Below are positions 7,566 to 13,295 of a stretch of DNA of 17,092 nt, piece after piece. Every line of letters starts with the position of its first letter. The first letter of the stretch is position 1. This DNA comes from Sphingomonadales bacterium (GTDB taxonomy: Bacteria > Pseudomonadota > Alphaproteobacteria > Sphingomonadales > Sphingomonadaceae). The DNA lies in the NCBI GenBank assembly GCA_027489295.1, contig JAIYAA010000338.1:1-17092 (forward strand), written 5' to 3'. The position numbers and the translations under genes were made by a program. Below the pieces are notes generated by a model. That model saw only the letters and a list, made by a program, of their open reading frames with translations. It was not told the DNA's origin and searched no databases.

Positions 7566-7581
7566 TTAGCATCCGGTTAAC
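7566..7581 (+). promoter_or_regulatory. CtrA-like binding box upstream of the amidase gene
   Basis: TTAG-N7-TTAAC at 7566-7581 differs by one base from the alphaproteobacterial CtrA consensus TTAA-N7-TTAAC. It ends 12 bases before the GTG at 7594 and 63 bases before the alternative GTG at 7645. CtrA boxes often overlap the -35 region, which would place a transcription start near 7605-7615 and would favour the downstream start codon. TTAA half-sites are rare in DNA this GC-rich, so the match is less likely to be chance. Confidence 0.5.
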
Positions 7582-7593
7582 CACGATGCGCGC

Positions 7594-8556
7594 GTGCGAT
7601 TTCGAGGCTGGACCCGCCGCGGGCGCGCGCGGCATAGCGGCGGCGTGTCCTGGATCCTGTTCCTCTGCGCCGCCTGGCTGGCCGGCATGCCCGGCCTGCT
7701 CGGCGCGGCGGAACGGCTGCGCGTCGACACGGGCGCGCTGGTCGTGCCTGCGGACCCCCTGGACGAGACGGAAGCGCTGCGCTTCGTCTGGCGGGCGCCC
7801 GACTACAGCGTCAGCCTGGCGATGCCGGCGCCGGTGGCCGCTTCGGGCGGACCGCTGCCCAGGGTGCAGGGGGCGGCCGGCCTGCCGCTCGTCGTGCTCG
7901 ACCCCGGCCATGGCGGGCGCGATCCCGGTGCGCCCGGCGTCGACGGCATCACCGAAAAGACACTGACCGTCGCCGCCGCCCGCGCGATCCGCGATGCGCT
8001 GCTCGCCTCCGGCCGGGTGCGGGTGGCGATGACGCGCGAGGACGATTCGTTCGTGCCGCTGCAGCAGCGCACCGAGATGGCGCGGCGGCTGGGTGCCGCG
8101 CTGTTCCTGTCGCTCCACTGCGACGGGGCCAGCGATCCGCTGGCCTCGGGCGGGACGCTCTATACCCTGTCCGAAGTCGCCTCGGACAAGGAGGCGGCGC
8201 GGATGGCGGCGCGCGAGAACCGCGCCGATCTGCTCGCCGGCGTCGATCTGGGCAGCGCGCGCGCCGACATCGCCTCGCTGCTGATCGACCTGACCCAGCG
8301 CCGCACCATGGCGGTCTCGGCGCGCTACGCCGATCTGCTTGCCCGCGAGGTGGCGCCGGCGATGCACCTGCATGCCCGGCCGCGGCGGATGGCCGCGCTG
8401 ATGGTGCTGAAGGCGCCCGACATGCCCTCGGTGTTGTTCGAACTCGGCTATGTCTCCAACGAAGCCGACGCCAGGGCACTGCGCTCGGTGGAAGGACGCG
8501 AACGGCTCGGCGCCGCGGTGCGCCGGGCCACCGAAATCTTCCTCGCCACCCGCTGA
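7594..8556 (+). CDS. Periplasmic N-acetylmuramoyl-L-alanine amidase (Amidase_3, AmiC-like)
   Basis: This zinc amidase cuts the bond between MurNAc and the stem peptide, mainly at the septum. Counting from 7594 (320 aa), the zinc ligands are His106 in LDPGHGGRDPG, Glu121 in ITEK and His175 in LSLHCDG, and the catalytic Glu283 lies in LFELGYVSN. Between them, about 195-260, is the inserted helical segment (SDKEAARMAARENRADLLAG and on). In AmiA/B/C this insertion holds the autoinhibitory helix released by EnvC/NlpD-type activators. The N-terminus has a hydrophobic signal region (about 19-38), and only about 60 residues lie before the catalytic domain, so there is no full AMIN domain. The start is uncertain: GTG 7594 or GTG 7645 (MSWILFLCAAW); there is no clear ribosome site for either, and an upstream in-frame stop at 7567 excludes longer forms. 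Confidence 0.92.
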   Translation: MRFRGWTRRGRARHSGGVSWILFLCAAWLAGMPGLLGAAERLRVDTGALVVPADPLDETEALRFVWRAPDYSVSLAMPAPVAASGGPLPRVQGAAGLPLVVLDPGHGGRDPGAPGVDGITEKTLTVAAARAIRDALLASGRVRVAMTREDDSFVPLQQRTEMARRLGAALFLSLHCDGASDPLASGGTLYTLSEVASDKEAARMAARENRADLLAGVDLGSARADIASLLIDLTQRRTMAVSARYADLLAREVAPAMHLHARPRRMAALMVLKAPDMPSVLFELGYVSNEADARALRSVEGRERLGAAVRRATEIFLATR

Positions 8557-8621
8557 GGCGCGGCAAGCGCCCGGCGCGGCTCCCTTTCTTCGCGCCGAAA
8601 AGGTGCTACACCGCGCGCCGC

Positions 8622-11123
8622 ATGGCCGATGGCGTTCCTTCCAACACTCCCCAGCGCAGCGAATGCGCGCCCGGCCGCTGGACGCGGCTGCGGCGCCGCT
8701 GGTGGTTCCGCATCCTCGCCGTGCTGGCGCTGCTCGCCGGGGTGATCGTGTTGGCGCTGTGGCTGCTGGTCGCGCGTGACCTGCCTTCGGTCAACAAGCT
8801 GCGCGCCTATGAGCCGCAGCTGCCCTCCTATGTCCGTTCTGCCGACGGTACGCCGATCCACGCCTATGCCCAGATGCGGCGCGTACAGCTGAGCTACGGC
8901 GAGTTCCCGCCGCTGCTGGTCCGCGCCTTCATGGCGGCGGAGGATCGCACCTTCTTTTCGCACCACGGGCTCGATTTTCCCGGCTTGGTGCGCGCCGCGG
9001 GCGAGGGGATCCTGCGCGGCAAGACGCCGCGCGGCACCTCCACGATCACCCAGCAGGTCGCCAAGAATCTCGCAGTGGGCAACCAGGCGAGCTACACCCG
9101 CAAGCTGAAGGAAGCGATCCTCGCCTGGCGGATCGAGGACGCCCTCACCAAGCCGCAGATCATGGAATTGTACCTCAATTTCATCGAGCTGGGGCGCAAT
9201 TCCGGCGGCGTGGCGGCAGCCAGCGACGCCTATTTCGGTAAGCCGCTCGACAAGCTCAGCCTGGCGCAGATGGCCTATCTGGCAATCCTGCCGAAGGGCC
9301 CGGCCAACTATGATCCGGATCGCAACACCCGGCGCGCGCTCGATCGTCGCAACTGGGTGCTGGGCGAGATGCTCCGCAATGGCTTCATCAACCAGGCGCA
9401 GCATGACGAAGCGGTGGCGTCGCCGCTCGGCACCGTGCCGCGCCAGACGCCGCGGTTCGAGCGGGTAGGGGGCTATTTCGTCGAGGAAGTGCGCCGGCAG
9501 CTCGGCCGTACCTTCGGCGAAAATCCCGAGGACGGGCCGTACAGCGTCTATGGCGGCGGGCTGTGGGTACGCAGCTCGCTGGATCCGCGCCTGCAGGCCT
9601 ATGCCCAGCGCGCGCTGGGCGACGGGCTGCTGCGGTTCGATCGCGGGCGCGGCTGGTCCGGTCCGCTCGGCAAGGTGCAGTTCGAAGGCGATGGCTGGTA
9701 TTCGGCCTTCGCCTCGAAGAACATCGGGGTCGATTACGACAATTGGCGCGCGGCGGTGGTGATCGACCGCGATTCGCGCAGCGCGCAGCTCGGCTTCGAC
9801 GATGGCGATACCGGCATGCTGCCGGCCAGCGCCGCCGTCATGCCAATCCGAGGCCGGGGCGGCCATGCGTTCGACGTGATCAAGGTCGGCGACATTCTCG
9901 CGGTGGCGCCCGAAGGCGGGCAATGGGCGTTGCGCAGCGTGCCCAAGGTCTCCGGCGGGATGGTCGTCGAGGATCCGTCGACCGGCCGGATTCTGGCGAT
10001 GCAGGGCGGCTTCGATTCGCGCCTCCAAGCGTTCAACCGCGCCACCCAGGCGACGCGCCAGCCGGGATCGACGATCAAGCCGATCGTCTACGCCGCCGCA
10101 CTGGAAAACGGGATGACCCCGGCCTCGATCGTCGTCGATGGGCCGTTCTGCGTGTGGCAGGGCGCGGGGCTGGGCCAGAAATGCTTCCGCAACTTCGGCA
10201 ATGCCCGCGGCGCCGGCCCGCACACGCTGCGCTGGGGCATCGAACAGTCGCGCAACCTGATGACCGTGCAAATCGCCAACGCCACCGGCATGGACAAGGT
10301 GGTCGACGTGATCCAGCGCCTGGGCGTCTCGAAGAACCGGCTGAAGCCCTATATATCGTATGCGCTTGGCGCGGGCGAAACGACGGTGCTGCGCATGGTC
10401 AACGCCTATTCGATCCTGGTGAACCAGGGCCGCGCGCTCAACCCGACCCTGATCGATTTCGTCCAGGATCGCCGCGGTCGGGTGATCTTCCCTGCCGGCT
10501 GGCGCGCCTGCCAGGGTTGCAACGCCCGCGACTGGGACGGCAAGCCGATGCCGCGCCCGATCGTGCGCGCCCGCCAGCTGATCGATCCGATGGTCGCCTA
10601 TCAGATGGTCCATATCACCGAAGGCGTGATCCAGCGCGGCACCGCGACCGTGCTGCGCGACCTGAACCGGCCGATGATGGGCAAGACCGGCACCACCACC
10701 GGCCCCACCGACGTGTGGTTCGTCGGCGGCACCCCGCAGATGATCGGCGGCCTGTATCTGGGCTATGACAATCCCACGAACCTGGGCGGCTATGCCCAGG
10801 GCGGGGTGATCGCCGCGCCGATCTTCAAGGAATTCGCGGTCCCTGCCTATGAAGGGCTGGAGCCGCTGCCCTTCACCGCGCCGCCGGGCATCCGCATGGT
10901 GCGCATCGATCGCGGCAGCGGCCGCCCGGTGCAGGGTGGCTGGCCGAGCGAGGATCCGCTGTCCTCGATCATCTGGGAAGCCTTCCGCCCGGACAGCGAT
11001 CCGCGCCGTACCCGCCGCACCGCCAATGCCGAGGCTGCACCCGCCGCGGCCGCGCCGGTCGAGCGCAAGACGGACCGGCAAACCGACAGCGACTTCTTGC
11101 AACGGCAGGGCGGAATCTACTAG
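8622..11123 (+). CDS. mrcA: Penicillin-binding protein 1A (bifunctional transglycosylase/transpeptidase)
   Basis: The 833-residue class A PBP polymerises glycan strands and crosslinks peptides. A short Arg-rich cytoplasmic tail and one membrane helix (about 30-50) precede the GT51 domain, with catalytic Glu107 in AAEDRTFF and the RGTSTITQQVAKN motif. A linker/OB-type region (about 300-440) follows. The transpeptidase motifs are S483-T-I-K486, S543-R-N545 and K688-T-G690. Four Cys lie in the transpeptidase part (510, 521, 630, 633), the last two as CQGC. The C-terminus is a disordered Ala/Arg tail ending DFLQRQGGIY. The start is the only in-frame ATG ahead of the membrane helix; an AAGG lies too far upstream (about 19 bases) to be a good ribosome site. 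It is 65 bp behind the amidase gene and probably cotranscribed with it. The gene is also called ponA or mrcA. Confidence 0.96.
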   Translation: MADGVPSNTPQRSECAPGRWTRLRRRWWFRILAVLALLAGVIVLALWLLVARDLPSVNKLRAYEPQLPSYVRSADGTPIHAYAQMRRVQLSYGEFPPLLVRAFMAAEDRTFFSHHGLDFPGLVRAAGEGILRGKTPRGTSTITQQVAKNLAVGNQASYTRKLKEAILAWRIEDALTKPQIMELYLNFIELGRNSGGVAAASDAYFGKPLDKLSLAQMAYLAILPKGPANYDPDRNTRRALDRRNWVLGEMLRNGFINQAQHDEAVASPLGTVPRQTPRFERVGGYFVEEVRRQLGRTFGENPEDGPYSVYGGGLWVRSSLDPRLQAYAQRALGDGLLRFDRGRGWSGPLGKVQFEGDGWYSAFASKNIGVDYDNWRAAVVIDRDSRSAQLGFDDGDTGMLPASAAVMPIRGRGGHAFDVIKVGDILAVAPEGGQWALRSVPKVSGGMVVEDPSTGRILAMQGGFDSRLQAFNRATQATRQPGSTIKPIVYAAALENGMTPASIVVDGPFCVWQGAGLGQKCFRNFGNARGAGPHTLRWGIEQSRNLMTVQIANATGMDKVVDVIQRLGVSKNRLKPYISYALGAGETTVLRMVNAYSILVNQGRALNPTLIDFVQDRRGRVIFPAGWRACQGCNARDWDGKPMPRPIVRARQLIDPMVAYQMVHITEGVIQRGTATVLRDLNRPMMGKTGTTTGPTDVWFVGGTPQMIGGLYLGYDNPTNLGGYAQGGVIAAPIFKEFAVPAYEGLEPLPFTAPPGIRMVRIDRGSGRPVQGGWPSEDPLSSIIWEAFRPDSDPRRTRRTANAEAAPAAAAPVERKTDRQTDSDFLQRQGGIY

Positions 11124-11204
11124 CGGATCGCGCGCACCCTATATGGCATGAGATCGCCGCATCGTTCGTGGTGCGGCCGGCGGTTACTTCGGAAGGTTTG
11201 GAAC

Positions 11205-12332
11205 ATGCGCGCTGAAGCGCAGGCATATGTCGACAAGATCAACAGCGCGCTGGCGTTGCTCCGCCGTTCGCTCGACTGGGACCGCGCGCTGCGCCGTCTG
11301 GACGAGCTGAACGCGCGCGTGGAAGATCCGACGCTGTGGAACGACGCCAAGAAGGCGCAGGACGTGATGCGCGAGCGCCGTCGCCTCGACGAATCGATCT
11401 CCGCCACCCGCGCGATCGAGACCGAGCTGAGCGACACGGTCGAGCTGATCGAGATGGCCGAGGCCGAGGGCGACGAGGAAATGGCGGTCGACGGCACCGC
11501 CAGCCTGCGCGAGCTCGCCGAGCGTTCCGAGAAGGACAAGGTGAAGGCGCTGCTCTCGGGCGAGGCCGATCCCAACGACACCTATGTCGAGATCAACGCC
11601 GGCGCCGGCGGCACCGAATCGAACGACTGGGCGGAGATGCTCCAGCGCATGTATTCGCGCTGGGCGGAGCGCCACGGCTACAAGGTCGAGCTGGTCGATT
11701 ATCACGCCGGCGAACAGGCAGGCATCAAGTCCGCGACCCTGCTCTTCAAGGGCGAGAACGCCTACGGCTATGCCAAGACCGAGAGCGGCGTGCACCGCCT
11801 GGTCCGCATCAGCCCGTTCGATTCGAACGCGCGCCGCCAGACCAGCTTCGCCAGCGTCTGGGTCTATCCGGTGATCGACGACAATATCGACATCGAGATC
11901 AACGAGAGCGAACTGCGCATCGACACCTATCGCGCCTCGGGCGCGGGCGGCCAGCACATCAACACCACCGATTCGGCGGTGCGCATCACCCACTTGCCGA
12001 CCGGCATCGTGGTGCAGTGCCAGAACCAGCGTTCGCAGCACAAGAACCGCGCCGAGGCCTATAACCAGCTCCGCGCCCGCCTGTACGAGCGCGAACTGGC
12101 CGAGCGCGAAGCGGTGGCCAACGCGGTCAACGCCACCAAGACCGATATCGGCTGGGGCCACCAGATCCGCTCCTATGTGCTCCAGCCGTACCAGCTGGTG
12201 AAGGACTTGCGCACCGGCGTGACCTCGACCGCGCCGAGCGATGTGCTCGACGGCGATCTCGACAGCTTCATGGCCGCCGCGCTAGCACAGCGCGTGACGG
12301 GTGAAGCCGTCGTGGTGGAGGATGTCGATTGA
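11205..12332 (+). CDS. prfB: Peptide chain release factor 2 (RF2)
   Basis: RF2 ends translation at UGA and UAA. The 375-residue product has the stop-codon-reading tripeptide S203-P-F205, the peptidyl-tRNA hydrolysis motif G248-G-Q250 in [19 protein letters not shown], and the usual C-terminus [16 protein letters not shown]. The ATG at 11205 is preceded by GGAAGG at a spacing of eight bases, which decides against the in-frame ATG at 11148. The reading frame is continuous, so there is no programmed +1 frameshift of the E. coli type near codon 26. The residue matching E. coli Thr246 is Ala244, as in most bacteria. It lies 81 bp behind the PBP1A gene, and its stop overlaps the TTG start of the next gene. 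Confidence 0.97.
   Translation: MRAEAQAYVDKINSALALLRRSLDWDRALRRLDELNARVEDPTLWNDAKKAQDVMRERRRLDESISATRAIETELSDTVELIEMAEAEGDEEMAVDGTASLRELAERSEKDKVKALLSGEADPNDTYVEINAGAGGTESNDWAEMLQRMYSRWAERHGYKVELVDYHAGEQAGIKSATLLFKGENAYGYAKTESGVHRLVRISPFDSNARRQTSFASVWVYPVIDDNIDIEINESELRIDTYRASGAGGQHINTTDSAVRITHLPTGIVVQCQNQRSQHKNRAEAYNQLRARLYERELAEREAVANAVNATKTDIGWGHQIRSYVLQPYQLVKDLRTGVTSTAPSDVLDGDLDSFMAAALAQRVTGEAVVVEDVD
12317..12331 (+). promoter_or_regulatory. Strong ribosome binding site setting a TTG start
   Basis: GGAGG at 12317-12321 sits seven bases before TTG at 12329-12331, within the last codons of prfB. The TTG overlaps the prfB stop TGA (12330-12332). No in-frame ATG or GTG lies before the signal-peptide core. 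The ATG at 12322 is in another frame. This is the clearest Shine-Dalgarno in the window and argues that the TTG is real. Confidence 0.75.
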
Positions 12333-13102
12333 CCCTGGCGCGGCCCCTGCTGCTCGGTGCGACGCTGCTGCTGTTGGCAGCGTGTGACGGCAGTCCACGG
12401 GGGCCGGGCAACCAGAGCCAGGATTCGTCCACCACCGGCTTCCCGGCGGCGGACCGGCCGGTGGCGACGATCGTCTCGTCGCGCTGGTCGAGCGAGGAAG
12501 AGCGCGACCGGCTGAACGAAGCCGGCAAGGTGATGGATCTCGCCGGCATCAAGCCGGGCATGACCGTCGCCGATATCGGCGCGGGCGAGGGCTATTACAC
12601 GATCCGCCTCGGCCAGCGCGTCGGCGCCAAGGGGCGGGTGGTCGCCGAGGACATCGTCCCCGATTACATCAGCCAGCTGGCGACGCGCGTGGTGCGCGAG
12701 AAGCTGGATAATGTCAGCGTCCGGCTGGGGCTGCCCGCCGATCCGCGGCTGCCGGAGAACAGCTTCGACCGCGTGCTGATGGTGCACATGTACCACGAGA
12801 TCGAATCGCCCTACGAATTCCTGTGGCGGCTGCGGCCGTCGCTGGCACCCGGCGGGCAGGTGGTGGTGGTCGATGCCGACCGCGCGACCGAGAATCACGG
12901 CACCCCGCCCGCGCTGCTCCAGTGCGAGTTCGCGGCGGTCGGCTATGTGCAGGTATCGATGCGGCCGATGCCCTCGGCCGGCGGCTATATGGCGGTGTTC
13001 GAGGCACGCGGCGATCGCCCCGAGCCCGAGGCGATCCGCGCCTGCAAGTCCGGCGCACATGCCAAGGCGGTGACGCCGAAGCCGAATGGGGCGCACGAGT
13101 AA
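12329..13102 (+). CDS. Class I SAM-dependent methyltransferase-like lipoprotein
   Basis: The 257-residue product begins with a lipoprotein signal peptide: hydrophobic core [10 protein letters not shown], then lipobox LAAC with Cys19. Asp at +2 would, by the E. coli rule, keep it in the inner membrane facing the periplasm. A class I methyltransferase fold follows: motif [13 protein letters not shown] (80-91), a motif II acid in [23 protein letters not shown], and [11 protein letters not shown]. Secreted members of this family are widely predicted in proteobacteria, but SAM is not known to be available in the periplasm, so activity and substrate are unclear. The start is a TTG overlapping the prfB stop, backed by a strong GGAGG. 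Translational coupling to prfB raises the question of a link to RF2, but RF2 methylation is done by PrmC, a different cytoplasmic enzyme. Confidence 0.82.
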   Translation: MTLARPLLLGATLLLLAACDGSPRGPGNQSQDSSTTGFPAADRPVATIVSSRWSSEEERDRLNEAGKVMDLAGIKPGMTVADIGAGEGYYTIRLGQRVGAKGRVVAEDIVPDYISQLATRVVREKLDNVSVRLGLPADPRLPENSFDRVLMVHMYHEIESPYEFLWRLRPSLAPGGQVVVVDADRATENHGTPPALLQCEFAAVGYVQVSMRPMPSAGGYMAVFEARGDRPEPEAIRACKSGAHAKAVTPKPNGAHE

Positions 13103-13114
13103 TCTCTTCTTCTA

Positions 13115-13222
13115 AGCCCCTCCTCCTTGGAGGAGGGGTTGGGGTGGAGGGATCCCAGAACGCAGGTTGGTCTCGGTGAGACACAGCCCCACCCCAACCC
13201 CTCCCCTGAAGGGGAGGGGCTT
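13115..13222. repeat. Palindromic intergenic repeat, copy 2
   Basis: This is the second copy of the element at 335-443, in the same orientation relative to the + strand and 108 bp long. The two terminal G/C-rich stems and the central GTCTC/GAGAC hairpin are unchanged. Differences fall mainly in the loop-side segment around 13160-13170 (AACGCAGG against AACCTCTG). A hairpin TGAGAG-CGTA-CTCTCA (13222-13237) follows directly, at the place where copy 1 has TAGACGCGTCTA. Here the element lies between the methyltransferase stop and ileS, two genes in the same direction. It probably separates their transcription, and its right edge supplies the candidate ileS -35 box. Confidence 0.85.
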
Positions 13223-13249
13223 GAGAGCGTACTCTCAGTCCGATCTAAC
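13221..13249 (+). promoter_or_regulatory. Candidate sigma70-type promoter for ileS
   Basis: TTGAGA (13221-13226, five of six to TTGACA) and TCTAAC (13244-13249, four of six to TATAAT) are exactly 17 bases apart. Transcription would begin near 13256, leaving about 40 bases before the ATG at 13296. The -35 hexamer lies on the last base pairs of the repeat, and the spacer contains the TGAGAG/CTCTCA hairpin. The call rests on pattern only. Confidence 0.45.
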
Positions 13250-13295
13250 AGCAGGGATGACTTCGCCGCGCACACCGGCTAATCCCGCGCGACCC

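Larger units (their letters stand above)
7153..7593. promoter_or_regulatory. Divergent rne / amidase intergenic control region
   Basis: These 441 bases lie between the 5' ends of rne (leftward) and the amidase gene (rightward). Short open frames cross the region but none has a plausible protein or start. I see three dyads (7400-7419, 7427-7443, 7507-7537) and a CtrA-like box (7566-7581). The rne leader is therefore probably long, up to a few hundred bases, which fits the autoregulated leaders known for rne in enterics. A weak sigma70-like pair on the minus strand (TTGCCG, then TAGGCA 17 bases on, about 7451-7479) is too poor to call as the rne promoter. Confidence 0.6.

Noticed and set aside
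7276..7569. Short open frames in the rne/amidase intergenic region as possible small proteins
   Set aside because: No ribosome site, no hydrophobic or conserved pattern, and composition typical of random GC-rich frames.
8448..11102. 884-codon open frame antisense to PBP1A
   Set aside because: It mirrors a clearly real PBP1A gene. The translation is His/Arg/Ala/Asp-rich with no recognisable domain, as expected for the antisense of a GC-rich gene.
11136..11150. TATATG near 11140 as a -10 box for prfB
   Set aside because: No acceptable -35 lies 16-18 bases upstream; read-through from the PBP1A gene is as likely.
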